Part shown: positions 1-6,901 of the stretch, piece after piece | How the letters are laid out: the number at the start of each line of letters is the position of its first letter | Position numbering within the stretch: the first letter of the stretch is position 1 | Assembly: GCA_023653055.1 (NCBI GenBank) | Contig: JAMNXR010000024.1 | Coordinates: 1-32,506 of the forward strand | Length of the DNA: 32,506 bases | Source: Burkholderiaceae bacterium | GTDB taxonomy: Bacteria > Pseudomonadota > Gammaproteobacteria > Burkholderiales > Burkholderiaceae_B | Direction: 5' to 3' | Made by a program: the position numbers and the translations under genes | The notes under the pieces: generated by a model | Told to the model about the DNA's origin: nothing | Database searches by the model: none | Seen by the model: only the letters and a program-made list of their open reading frames with translations

Positions 1-125
1 TGACTTCGGACACTTACAACAATCCAGCCAGCACAAACAATCTTATTTCCTGTGGTTTCCGAATGTATATACCTTCGTATAAGTATGCGGGCGAAGGCAC
101 GATCTACTGGAGAAAGAAACTATGA
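1..125 (+). CDS. C-terminal fragment of a phage protein (partial at left edge)
   Basis: The third forward frame is open from the window edge to a TGA at 123-125, giving 40 residues that end in ...EGTIYWRKKL. The stop overlaps the ATG of the next gene in an ATGA arrangement, as is common between late phage genes, and this favours the frame over the other two. The Tyr/Gly-rich, beta-like end would fit a tail or other structural protein, but I do not recognise the family. A competing open frame ends at position 82 and is less likely because it leaves no coupling to the next gene. Confidence 0.55.
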   Translation, partial: TSDTYNNPASTNNLISCGFRMYIPSYKYAGEGTIYWRKKL

Positions 126-1288
126 AACTCGATCCAAAACTTAAAGAGTTTGGAAATGAGCAACAAGCGGAGCGCCTCGACGCTGTTAATTTTTATGGCT
201 CGTACAGCAAAGCTGCCGGCGAGCTTGGGGTAGCACCAAACGCAATTAAGCAGAGCATTGACATACTCAAGCGTAATGCGGCGATCCGTGGTCATTCGCC
301 AGAGCACGACATGACCAGAGTGGTTCCTGATGGCTTTAAAGTCAATGGCGTGTCGACTTATTACGACAAAGATGGGAAGGCGAGCGGCCAGTGGGTAAAG
401 TCTAGCGCCGATGCTGAAAGGCGCGAGCAGATAATTAAAGATGTCTTTGTCGCTATGGCGGATGAATTGCCTAAGATGAGGCCATCAAAGTCTCCGCGTG
501 TCCATGCAGATCATTTGTGCAGTTTGTACACAATGACGGACTGCCACGTTGGTATGCTCGCCTGGCACAAGGAAGGCGGACAAGGTTGGGATTTAAAGAT
601 AGCAGAAGAAGTGCTGACTGGATGCTTTGAGCAAATGGTGCTTGCCTCTCCTGCGTCGTCTACTGCAATCGTCGCACAGCTTGGTGATTGGCTGCATTTC
701 GATGGTATGGCAGCGGTCACGCCTACAAGCGGACACTCACTCGATGCCGATGGACGTTTCTCAAAAATTATTCAAATATCTGTAAAGATTCTTCGCAGGC
801 TTGTGGATTTTTGTCTGTCCAGACACGATAAAGTGGTCGTGCTGATGAGTGAGGGCAACCATGACATGGTGTCGTCAATCTGGCTTCGTATTATGTTTAA
901 GAGCCTGTACGAGAACGAGCCGCGCGTCGATGTCATCGACTCAGAATTGCCGTACTACATCTACCAGCACGGCAAGACAATGATCGGATTCCATCACGGT
1001 CATTTAAAAAAGAACGATCAATTGCCTCTGTTATTTGCGGCGCAATTCGCACCCGTCTGGGGAAGCACGACCAAGCGCTACATACATACCGGACACAGGC
1101 ACCACACAGAAGAAAAAGAACACAGTGGGGTAACTGTAGTGCAGCACCCAACACTCGCAGCACGCGACGCATACGCAGCTCGCGGCGGGTGGATTGCAGA
1201 GCGGCAGGTTTCAGCCATCACCTATCACAAAGATTATGGGCAGGTGGCTAAAAACACAGTCACGCCTGAAATGCTAATTGAAAACTAA
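122..1288 (+). CDS. Phage-associated metallophosphoesterase with N-terminal helix-turn-helix-like region
   Basis: This 388-residue protein carries the metal-binding motifs of the calcineurin-like phosphoesterase superfamily in order: D140-x-H142, GD at 188-189, GNHD at 245-248, paired histidines near 291-294, and GHRHH at 324-328. Together these should hold a two-metal centre that cleaves phosphodiesters, possibly in nucleic acid. Residues 20-50 resemble a small helix-turn-helix (SYSKAAGELGVAPNAIKQ), as in other phage proteins that join a DNA-binding end to a phosphoesterase. GGAGAAAG just upstream is a good ribosome-binding site, and the start overlaps the previous stop. The gene lies directly before the lysis genes. 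Its role in the phage is unknown; nuclease activity is inferred from the family. Confidence 0.8.
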   Translation: MKLDPKLKEFGNEQQAERLDAVNFYGSYSKAAGELGVAPNAIKQSIDILKRNAAIRGHSPEHDMTRVVPDGFKVNGVSTYYDKDGKASGQWVKSSADAERREQIIKDVFVAMADELPKMRPSKSPRVHADHLCSLYTMTDCHVGMLAWHKEGGQGWDLKIAEEVLTGCFEQMVLASPASSTAIVAQLGDWLHFDGMAAVTPTSGHSLDADGRFSKIIQISVKILRRLVDFCLSRHDKVVVLMSEGNHDMVSSIWLRIMFKSLYENEPRVDVIDSELPYYIYQHGKTMIGFHHGHLKKNDQLPLLFAAQFAPVWGSTTKRYIHTGHRHHTEEKEHSGVTVVQHPTLAARDAYAARGGWIAERQVSAITYHKDYGQVAKNTVTPEMLIEN

Positions 1289-1300
1289 CGGGGCAATGAA

Positions 1301-1519
1301 ATGGATCAAATAATTGTAAATAGCGCGTTTGCCCTTGTCGGGTTTCTCGGTGCTTTTGTACTCAACGGATTATCAGGCCGCGTCGCCTTGATCGAGACAA
1401 CAATTTCAAAGCTGCCATTTACCTACGTCGCCAAGACGGATTACTCGCAGGATATGTCGGAGATTAAAGAAATGCTCCGACGAATTGATGAAAAACTCGA
1501 TCGCAAGGTGGACAAATGA
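1301..1519 (+). CDS. Small phage membrane protein with one N-terminal TM segment
   Basis: This 72-residue protein has one hydrophobic segment at about residues 3-25, followed by a charged, helical tail (DMSEIKEMLRRIDEKLDRKV) that could form a coiled coil. It starts 12 nt after the phosphoesterase gene and its stop overlaps the endolysin ATG (ATGA at 1516-1519), so it belongs to the lysis cassette transcript. Proteins of this shape next to endolysins are often called holin-like or lysis accessory proteins. The two-TM protein downstream at 2030 is the better holin candidate, so the function of this one is open. Confidence 0.6.
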   Translation: MDQIIVNSAFALVGFLGAFVLNGLSGRVALIETTISKLPFTYVAKTDYSQDMSEIKEMLRRIDEKLDRKVDK

Positions 1520-2028
1520 TCGACTTTAACAAGGCATTCGATCGCCTGATTCACTCCGAGGGCGGTTTTTCTGATGACACTCGCGATCTAGGCAACTGGA
1601 CGGGCGGTAAGGTCGGCGTGGGCGAACTCAAGGGCACGAAGTACGGTATTGCTGCGCACAGCTACCCATACCTAGACATTAAGAATTTGACGCTCGCGCA
1701 AGCAAAAGAAATCTATCACCGAGATTTTTGGGCAATTATCGGCAACGCTCACCCGTCTATCAAGTTTCAGCTTTTTGACGCATCCGTGAATCACGGACAC
1801 CCAAATGCGATACGAATGCTTCAGGATGCGGTTCGGGTCGCGCCCGATGGTCAGTGGGGCAAGATCAGTCAGGCCGCACTGGACTCGATGGAGACCAATG
1901 ACGTACTGCTGCGCTTTGTCGCATTCAGGCTGAAATTCTGGGCAAAGCTCACGGTCTTTGATGTCTACGGGCGCGGCTGGACGAATCGCGGCGCGGATAA
2001 CCTTTTGTATGCGGCAGAGGATAACTGA
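1516..2028 (+). CDS. Phage endolysin, glycoside hydrolase family 108 (N-acetylmuramidase type)
   Basis: This 170-residue protein matches the GH108 lysozyme pattern: an N-terminal HSEGGFSDD motif in which E15 is the expected catalytic acid, then a Gly-rich stretch (NWTGGKVGVGELKGTKYGI), the YHRDFW segment, and a C-terminal peptidoglycan-binding-3-like region (QDAVRVAPDGQWGKISQAAL). It would cut the glycan backbone of murein at the end of the lytic cycle. There is no signal peptide or N-terminal TM segment, so export should depend on a holin; the two-TM protein encoded 1 nt downstream fits. The ATG overlaps the preceding stop. Length is normal for the family. Confidence 0.88.
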   Translation: MIDFNKAFDRLIHSEGGFSDDTRDLGNWTGGKVGVGELKGTKYGIAAHSYPYLDIKNLTLAQAKEIYHRDFWAIIGNAHPSIKFQLFDASVNHGHPNAIRMLQDAVRVAPDGQWGKISQAALDSMETNDVLLRFVAFRLKFWAKLTVFDVYGRGWTNRGADNLLYAAEDN

Positions 2029-2029
2029 G

Positions 2030-2263
2030 ATGGAACCCGTAGACCGCTGGAAAAATCGCAGGCGCATGGCGTGGCTGACGATCATTGCGGCTTTGCTTTT
2101 CCCGATGCTCGTTCTCATCAAAGATTCTGCGCAACTTTCGGCAATTGCGCCCCACTTTTATGTCTTCGCTCTGGCAGTAGTAATTGCCTATATCGGCGGG
2201 GCTGTCGTGGATGACAAATGGCAAAAGGTAAAAAATGATTCTGACAACACTGCTCACCAATAA
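2030..2263 (+). CDS. Putative phage holin (two TM segments)
   Basis: The ATG at 2030 follows the endolysin stop by 1 nt and has GCAGAGG upstream. The frame stays open further upstream, but that part lies inside the endolysin gene. The 77-residue product has a basic start (DRWKNRRR), TM segments at about 13-31 and 43-63, and a charged C-terminus (DDKWQKVKNDSD). Size, topology and position between endolysin and Rz fit a class II-type holin that forms the inner-membrane lesion. I see no specific family signature, so the call rests on architecture and context. Its end overlaps the start of the Rz gene by 29 nt. Confidence 0.65.
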   Translation: MEPVDRWKNRRRMAWLTIIAALLFPMLVLIKDSAQLSAIAPHFYVFALAVVIAYIGGAVVDDKWQKVKNDSDNTAHQ

Positions 2264-2633
2264 ATACGTCCAGCTCGCCCTAGTAGTCGTGGTCGCATTG
2301 GCGGCGCTGTGGGCTTACGGAGCAAGGCAGCATAGCCTCGGGTATAGCCAAGCACAGAACGAGCGCCACACGGCTGATTTGGAGTCATTCAAGGCTGAAT
2401 CTCGCAAGCTGCAGGGGCTGTCCGTAAGTATTGAGACGCAACTTGAGACGTTCAGGACGCTAGAGCCAAAATTCATAGAGAGGTACGAAAATGTCGTTAG
2501 CCAGAACCCTTTATCTACTAATTGCTTTATTGACCCTGACCGGCTGCGCGAACTTAACGCCGCCAGCGCGGCCTCCAGTACCCGCAAATCTGGCGAGTCC
2601 ATGCCAAGAGGTCAGGACTCTGAAGTCAAATAG
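2235..2633 (+). CDS. Rz-like i-spanin
   Basis: This 132-residue protein has a single N-terminal TM anchor at about residues 10-28 (VQLALVVVVALAALWAYG) and then a long polar, helical periplasmic region. That is the usual form of an inner-membrane spanin subunit, which with Rz1 fuses the inner and outer membranes in the last step of lysis. It follows the holin gene with a 29-nt overlap. A second gene with a lipobox begins inside it in the +1 frame, the hallmark of embedded Rz/Rz1 pairs. Spanins diverge strongly, so the call depends on topology and gene nesting rather than sequence identity. Confidence 0.75.
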   Translation: MILTTLLTNKYVQLALVVVVALAALWAYGARQHSLGYSQAQNERHTADLESFKAESRKLQGLSVSIETQLETFRTLEPKFIERYENVVSQNPLSTNCFIDPDRLRELNAASAASSTRKSGESMPRGQDSEVK

Positions 2634-2733
2634 TTGGGATGACTTGGCGCAGTCGTACATCGAGCTGCTATTCAACTATTCCGAGTGTTCGTCCAAGCAA
2701 GCCGGGCTTGTTAAGGCTTGGGGTTCTGAGTAG
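2491..2733 (+). CDS. Rz1-like o-spanin lipoprotein, nested in Rz
   Basis: This 80-residue protein has a lipoprotein signal (LYLLIALLTLTGC), so cleavage before the Cys of LTGC would give an acylated outer-membrane protein. A short Pro-rich stretch follows at once (LTPPARPPVPANL), typical of Rz1. It is read in the +1 frame relative to Rz, starts 256 nt inside that gene and extends 100 nt beyond its stop. It should bind the i-spanin across the periplasm. Its last 23 bp overlap the 3' end of the integrase gene on the other strand, an unusually tight packing. Confidence 0.78.
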   Translation: MSLARTLYLLIALLTLTGCANLTPPARPPVPANLASPCQEVRTLKSNSWDDLAQSYIELLFNYSECSSKQAGLVKAWGSE

Positions 2734-3715
2734 TTTTGATTCGTGCCGCGATCTGACTGGCTGACGGGTTGTAGTACGTCATCGCTTGCTTCGGGTTTGA
2801 CCAGCCAAACATCTTGCACAGGTCTAGGACATCCATTCGCGGGGCCAGCCAAGTCGCTGCGGTATGGCGCGAATCGTGAAACGTCACGCCCTCGATGCCA
2901 GCCTTACCCTTGGCCTTGCGAAACAAGGTGTCTAGGCTCGCAGCGCCAAGATTAAACACTTTGGTTTTGCTCAGGTCTGACGCTTTCTCAATCAGCTTTC
3001 TGGCTTTCTTGGTGAGCGGCACGTCTCGCGGCACTGTCTTGGTGACTGGCAGCACGCAATAATCCTCATGCACCCTGTCCCACTCTAGGCCGCACAACTC
3101 CCCTGCTCTCATGCCGGTTCTCTGAGCCACCAGAAAGGCCAGCGCTGCGCCTTGAGATTTGGTCTTGGCCTTGGCTCTAGGGTTGTATTCAAAAGCCCTC
3201 AGAATCGCCTTTGTCTGCCTCCAGGAGATCACGACACTTCGGTGAGCCGGTTCGCTGGGCTTTCTCATGTCGCGCATGGGATTATCAGAAATCCACTTCC
3301 ACTCGCGCCGGGCTGCTTCCAGCACGGCTGAGATCAGGTTTATTTCCCGTAGGACCGTTCCGGCTGACACCTCTAGCAGCCTAGCGTCGCGCCAGACGGA
3401 CAGCCTGTCGGTTGTCACCAGCTCGATCTTGGCATCTACTTTCAGGTGCGTGTCGCGCAGGAAGGCCTTAATCCTGATCTGCTCCCAATCACCGCCTCGT
3501 TTGCTTGGCGATACCTCTTTGGCGTACTTTTCGAGCGCTTGGCGTAGTGTGTGTCCACGCCTGATCTCATCTTGACCAGACTTTCTGAGCGCAGTCTCGC
3601 GCCCAGCTGCCCAGATTTCAGCCTCGCGCTTGGTTCGAAAGCGTTTGTTTTCGCGCACGCCTTTAACGTAGACTTGTGCCCTGTACCCGTCTTCAGTTTT
3701 AGAGATCGAGGCCAC
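2711..3715 (-). CDS. int: Phage tyrosine integrase
   Basis: This 334-residue site-specific recombinase has an N-terminal arm-binding-like domain (about 1-50, with YRAQVYVKGVRENKRFRTKREAE), a SAM-like core-binding domain (about 55-145) and a catalytic domain. The catalytic residues are visible: R203 (TGMRAGEL), K226, H280 and R283 (HDSRHT), W305 in place of His (FGWSN), and nucleophile Y314 (MTYYNP). The start codon is GTG, with AAGGA seven bases upstream. The gene starts 141 bp from the 3' end of tRNA-Leu and points away from it, the usual placement for a prophage inserted in a tRNA gene. It converges on the lysis genes and overlaps Rz1 by 23 bp. Confidence 0.93.
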   Translation of the reverse strand: MASISKTEDGYRAQVYVKGVRENKRFRTKREAEIWAAGRETALRKSGQDEIRRGHTLRQALEKYAKEVSPSKRGGDWEQIRIKAFLRDTHLKVDAKIELVTTDRLSVWRDARLLEVSAGTVLREINLISAVLEAARREWKWISDNPMRDMRKPSEPAHRSVVISWRQTKAILRAFEYNPRAKAKTKSQGAALAFLVAQRTGMRAGELCGLEWDRVHEDYCVLPVTKTVPRDVPLTKKARKLIEKASDLSKTKVFNLGAASLDTLFRKAKGKAGIEGVTFHDSRHTAATWLAPRMDVLDLCKMFGWSNPKQAMTYYNPSASQIAARIKTTQNPKP

Positions 3716-3856
3716 AATCTAATCCTTGGCGTAATTTTTGGCGTAGTGGGTGGCTAAATTTTGGTGAATTGGAGTGTAAATTATTTTTTCAGGCTACGTC
3801 TAAGTGCCTGATTTATAAAGAAAACGCGTTTTATTGATTGTTTTTTTAAGCGTTCG
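3716..3856. other. Prophage attachment region between integrase and tRNA-Leu
   Basis: This AT-rich stretch has no gene. It contains two direct copies of TTGGCGTA at 3726-3733 and 3738-3745, which are candidate integrase arm sites, and a 12-bp perfect palindrome AAAACGCGTTTT at 3821-3832. The crossover core is expected in the 3' end of the tRNA gene at about 3857-3880. The second core copy must lie at the other prophage end outside the window, so the exact att core cannot be drawn here. Confidence 0.5.
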
Positions 3857-3941
3857 TGGTGCCCCGAGCCGGAATCGAACCGGCACGCCCTTAAGCTGCA
3901 GATTTTAAGTCTGCTATGTCTACCAATTTCATCATCGGGGC
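3857..3941 (-). tRNA. tRNA-Leu (anticodon UAA)
   Basis: The minus strand folds as a class II tRNA. The acceptor stem GCCCCGA pairs with TCGGGGC, the CCA is encoded, the anticodon arm GCAGA-CTTAAAA-TCTGC has anticodon TAA, a long variable arm follows, and the T arm contains GGTTCGATTCC. The 85-nt length including CCA is normal. Its 3' end faces the prophage, so the element replaced the natural downstream sequence while keeping the tRNA intact. Confidence 0.95.
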
Positions 3942-3956
3942 AGGTACTGAGGCGCT

Positions 3957-3985
3957 ATTGTATCCAAAAGCGCCGAGGTGCATCA
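3957..3985 (-). promoter_or_regulatory. Candidate promoter for tRNA-Leu
   Basis: On the minus strand TACAAT (3957-3962) lies 15 nt before the tRNA 5' end, with a weak -35 match (TGATGC, 3980-3985) 17 bases upstream. The -10 sits inside an inverted repeat, GGCGCT/AGCGCC (3951-3956 and 3969-3974). The -35 overlaps the end of the preceding gene. Confidence 0.4.
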
Positions 3986-4342
3986 GCCCTTGCAGGGAAA
4001 CCGGATTGGGAGGTAGCGCAAAATCGATGCAGCGGCCTTTTCCTGATGGAATTGGGGATTAGCGATCGCCCAGCGAATGAACTCTGCCAACACTTCGTCC
4101 CGGGCGACCCCGCCTGGAGGTAAACATACTGTTTTAGCCGCTTTAGGATCCTTTGTGAGCTCTGAGCCCTGATACACACCCTCGCCAAATCCATAGCAAA
4201 AGGTTTGTGCTTCAAGATCAGTACGGCTTTGGCACAAGTTGATCATGGCACCAAGCGAGACGTCTGACGCGGGCGTGTTTTGAGCACCAGAAGCGAAAGA
4301 CAGCGTTGCAAACATCGCAGTAACAAATAATTTTTTCATCAT
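3983..4342 (-). CDS. Rap1a/Tai-like secreted protein
   Basis: This is a 119-residue protein with a Sec signal peptide (MMKKLFVTAMFATLSFASGAQ). The mature part has the FCYGFGEGVYQG motif and conserved Cys residues typical of Rap1a/Tai-family proteins, whose known members are periplasmic immunity proteins against type VI secretion amidases. The same fold is common in orphan genes of unknown role, and no effector gene lies nearby, so an immunity function is not shown. I chose the ATG at 4342 because GGAA lies at good spacing; the frame continues four codons upstream to a TTG. It follows the DUF3300 gene on the same strand by 42 nt and may be co-transcribed. Confidence 0.65.
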   Translation of the reverse strand: MMKKLFVTAMFATLSFASGAQNTPASDVSLGAMINLCQSRTDLEAQTFCYGFGEGVYQGSELTKDPKAAKTVCLPPGGVARDEVLAEFIRWAIANPQFHQEKAAASILRYLPIRFPCKG

Positions 4343-4384
4343 GGTTTTTTCCAAAAAGTAATGAGGCTGGTCTGAAAGGACGAT

Positions 4385-5686
4385 TTAGCGTCTAAATCCA
4401 CCGCCAAAATGACCGCCACCAAAACTGCGACCTCCCCCAAAATCTCTGCCACCACCAAAGCGATCTCCACCACCAAAGCGATCGCCGCCACCGAAGCGAT
4501 CACTATTAAAGTCACTGCGACCCTCACGACCTAACTGATTTTCCTGACTCGCCACACGCGCTTGATTTGGGTTTGCGCGGTCTTGAGTCCAATCGCTACG
4601 TGCCTGCTGGTTCATCTGGCCCGCCTGACTGCGCTCTTGAGGTGTGGCATTACGATTAAACGTATTTTGCGCATTTTGACGTGCTTGATCCGCGCGCTGC
4701 TTGTCCGCAAGTGAGGCATTATTTTTCCAGTCATTCACAGCATTTTGCTGGCGGGCGACATCGTTACGTGTAATGTCACTGCGATTGCCCTCACCAAAAC
4801 GGTTGTTTAACGCGGAATTACCGTAGGGCACGCCGTCACGATGTGCTGGGTTATGAGTCCAACTATTATTGTTGCCTAAATAATCGGATCTCAGATTTGA
4901 TCCTGAGTTAAAACGATTATTGAAATTATTAAAGTTTGCATTGTTGATCGTGATAGAACCCGATCCCCAATGCGGTGTGGACCACAGTGCAGCGCCGACT
5001 GCCATCCCCACCCCAAAACTCATCAAACCCCAGGCTGGGTTGTACATGGGATAGGGAGGGTAAGCCGCGTACGGCCAAGCGCCATACACCATCGTCGGGT
5101 TGTACGTGGGCACATAGACCACCTGGGGGTTGGACGGCACAATAATAATGTTGGACTGCGCATCACTAGATACAGACACCTGCTGATTCGACTTAAGATT
5201 GCCTGCCTGCCTTGCCTTGGCGCGCAAAGCCTGCACAGCCTGCATCAAATCTTTAGGCTGTGCCAGATAAGCATCACCCAACTTCTGTGTCCAACTCAGC
5301 TGATTGCCCATCAAATTGAGGGCGTCGGGAAAGGTCACGAGCGACTTGACGCTGTTGTCCCACGTTTGTGGTTTGAGCGCATTTTGCAGAGCGTCTCCCG
5401 TCAAATGCGAGTTGCTACGCAACCAGTTTGAAGCCTCTGCCACCTCAAGCGGATAGGTGGAAGCCATCAGCATTTGCGACAGCAATGAATCGGGGTATAG
5501 CGCGATGGATGACACCAGCGACTCAAGTTGTGGCAAGGTTAGGTTCGCATTCTGAGTACTTGATTGCGCATACGCAGGTGCAGTTAGTGACGTCCCAATA
5601 AGCTCGCCACCTGTTGCCAGTGTCAACGCCATCGCAGCGGTCGCAGCAGAAAGTGAAAATTTACGCATCATATTTTTTTGAATCAT
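4385..5686 (-). CDS. DUF3300 domain secreted protein with Gly-Phe repeat tail
   Basis: This 433-residue protein has a signal peptide ending near AYAQ (about residues 37-41). Next is a DUF3300 domain (about 47-250) with its recognisable start LPQLESLVSSIALYPDSLL and the PSNPQVVYVPTYNP segment, and an Asn-rich linker (about 250-300). The tail is Gln/Asn/Arg-rich and ends in six FGGG units (397-433). The family is widespread in Proteobacteria and uncharacterised; export to the periplasm or envelope is likely. GAGGGAAAT before the ATG at 5686 supports this start. A hydrophobic segment inside the domain (SFGVGMAVGAALW) could be a membrane contact. Confidence 0.85.
   Translation of the reverse strand: MIQKNMMRKFSLSAATAAMALTLATGGELIGTSLTAPAYAQSSTQNANLTLPQLESLVSSIALYPDSLLSQMLMASTYPLEVAEASNWLRSNSHLTGDALQNALKPQTWDNSVKSLVTFPDALNLMGNQLSWTQKLGDAYLAQPKDLMQAVQALRAKARQAGNLKSNQQVSVSSDAQSNIIIVPSNPQVVYVPTYNPTMVYGAWPYAAYPPYPMYNPAWGLMSFGVGMAVGAALWSTPHWGSGSITINNANFNNFNNRFNSGSNLRSDYLGNNNSWTHNPAHRDGVPYGNSALNNRFGEGNRSDITRNDVARQQNAVNDWKNNASLADKQRADQARQNAQNTFNRNATPQERSQAGQMNQQARSDWTQDRANPNQARVASQENQLGREGRSDFNSDRFGGGDRFGGGDRFGGGRDFGGGRSFGGGHFGGGFRR
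4388..4498 (-). repeat. FGGG tandem repeat region in the DUF3300 gene
   Basis: The last 37 codons encode six FGGG units. The first three are near-identical 18-bp copies of RFGGGD, and the others are RDFGGG, RSFGGG and HFGGG. The near-identity of the DNA copies suggests recent slippage or unequal recombination, so unit number may vary between strains. Confidence 0.85.
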
Positions 5687-5745
5687 ATTTCCCTCATCAG
5701 GATTAAATTAATCGGGGGCTCAGATCAAGCGCACCCAGTAGACAA

Positions 5746-6804
5746 CTAAGCCATCCCTTTGACAGCTTGATAAATCTTTCCAAACACCGCATCAGCATGC
5801 GCAGAGTTTAACCAACGGATAATGACAACCATCCCCATCTCGGGCTCAATCCAAGTAAATGAACTGCCTGCGCCCACCGCAAAATAGCTAGAGGCGGGAA
5901 CACTTGGAAACACCTTTTGCTGATCATTCAACCACACCAAATAACCATAAAAAGGTGCCAATTTACAAGGGATTTGCATGCGTTTGATCCATTCAGCGGA
6001 CAACACACGCTTGCCATTGGCCATGCCCTCGTCGAGCATCATTTGCCCGATCAATGCCTGATCTTCGCTGCTGATGGACATACCGCCACCCCAATGTGTA
6101 CCGCCCGGGACAGACTGCACACGCTTACCTGCAACCTCCACCCAAGCATCGTCATAGCCGACCCAATTCCAATTTTCTGATGCACCGACCGGGCGGGTAA
6201 TCGCCTCACGAAAGACCTCGGGTAATGGACGCTGAAATACGTGCAGCAAAGCAAGTGACAACTGATTAATACGCACGTCGTTATATTCCCAATACGTGCC
6301 TGCGGGTTGCAAGGGACGGGCATCCCCTTTGACGCCGTCTGGCGCTTTTGCAAATGTCACTGCGCGGTAGCGATCGACCTGATCGGGCAAGCCAAACAAG
6401 GTGCCTTCCCACTCGCTCGTCTGCTGAAGCATCTGTTCCCAGGTCACCAGAGCATTGTTGCCCTCATCAAAGCCAATGCCTTTTAAGCGCTTGCCAATCG
6501 GTTCATTGAGATCCGTAATCAAACCGCGATCCACGGCCACGCCGGCTAAAAGTGCGAGATAGGTCTTTGCTACGCTAAAAGTCAGGTCTGCTCGCGTGGG
6601 CTCGCCCCAAGAGGTCAGGGTTTTCCCGTGCAACAGGATGGTGCCTGAGTTGGGTCCACGAGAGTGCACAGGACCATAAAGCTTGTTGTAAGGGGCAGGA
6701 TCCCCGTGATGAACACCCCAATTGCTGCTAGTGCAGTCTCGGTCCCACGTACTTTCATGATCGATCGCAAACTGCACAGCTTGTTCAAGCGCGGGGTTCT
6801 GCAT
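5746..6804 (-). CDS. Class C beta-lactamase-like serine hydrolase
   Basis: This 352-residue protein belongs to the beta-lactamase/penicillin-binding-protein-like hydrolase family. The SxxK motif is S77-V-A-K80 (TFSVAKTYLALLAG), and a tyrosine motif appears at Y174 (EYNDVRIN). The C-terminal part (GGTHWGGGMSISSEDQALIGQMML) is typical of the esterase/EstB-like branch. I see no signal peptide, so a cytoplasmic esterase or amidase is more likely than an antibiotic-resistance enzyme. The substrate is unknown. AAGGTG lies four bases before the ATG. The gene is divergent from the ABC operon, with 217 bp between starts. Confidence 0.78.
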   Translation of the reverse strand: MQNPALEQAVQFAIDHESTWDRDCTSSNWGVHHGDPAPYNKLYGPVHSRGPNSGTILLHGKTLTSWGEPTRADLTFSVAKTYLALLAGVAVDRGLITDLNEPIGKRLKGIGFDEGNNALVTWEQMLQQTSEWEGTLFGLPDQVDRYRAVTFAKAPDGVKGDARPLQPAGTYWEYNDVRINQLSLALLHVFQRPLPEVFREAITRPVGASENWNWVGYDDAWVEVAGKRVQSVPGGTHWGGGMSISSEDQALIGQMMLDEGMANGKRVLSAEWIKRMQIPCKLAPFYGYLVWLNDQQKVFPSVPASSYFAVGAGSSFTWIEPEMGMVVIIRWLNSAHADAVFGKIYQAVKGMA

Positions 6805-6856
6805 ACATCACCTTGTGAAAATTAAATTCGATATGCGTGATCAATTTGTAAAACTT

Positions 6857-6882
6857 TTGACCACATTTTTCTAATAGGTCAA
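6857..6882. promoter_or_regulatory. Inverted repeat TTGACC-N14-GGTCAA, candidate operator
   Basis: Perfect 6-bp arms at 6857-6862 and 6877-6882 lie in the divergent intergenic region and end four bases before the sigma-54 -24 element. Position suggests a regulator site, but enhancer-binding proteins usually bind further upstream, so a repressor or a site for the divergent gene is also possible. Confidence 0.4.
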
Positions 6883-6885
6883 TTT

Positions 6886-6901
6886 TGGCACAGTAATTGC
6901 A
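6886..6901 (+). promoter_or_regulatory. Sigma-54 (-24/-12) promoter for the ABC transporter operon
   Basis: TTGGCAC-AGTAA-TTGCA (6886-6901) has GG at 6887-6888 and GC at 6899-6900 with exactly ten bases between them, as RpoN promoters require, and matches the consensus TTGGCAC-N5-TTGCA closely. Transcription should start about 12 nt downstream, leaving a leader of about 110 nt before the ATG at 7022. Activation would need an enhancer-binding protein encoded elsewhere. Confidence 0.75.

Noticed and set aside
1-3857. CRISPR array or defence island in the prophage end
   Set aside because: No regularly spaced repeats and no defence-type genes; the content is explained by lysis and integration genes.
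5746-6804. Antibiotic-resistance beta-lactamase
   Set aside because: There is an SxxK motif but no signal peptide, and the rest resembles esterase-like relatives.
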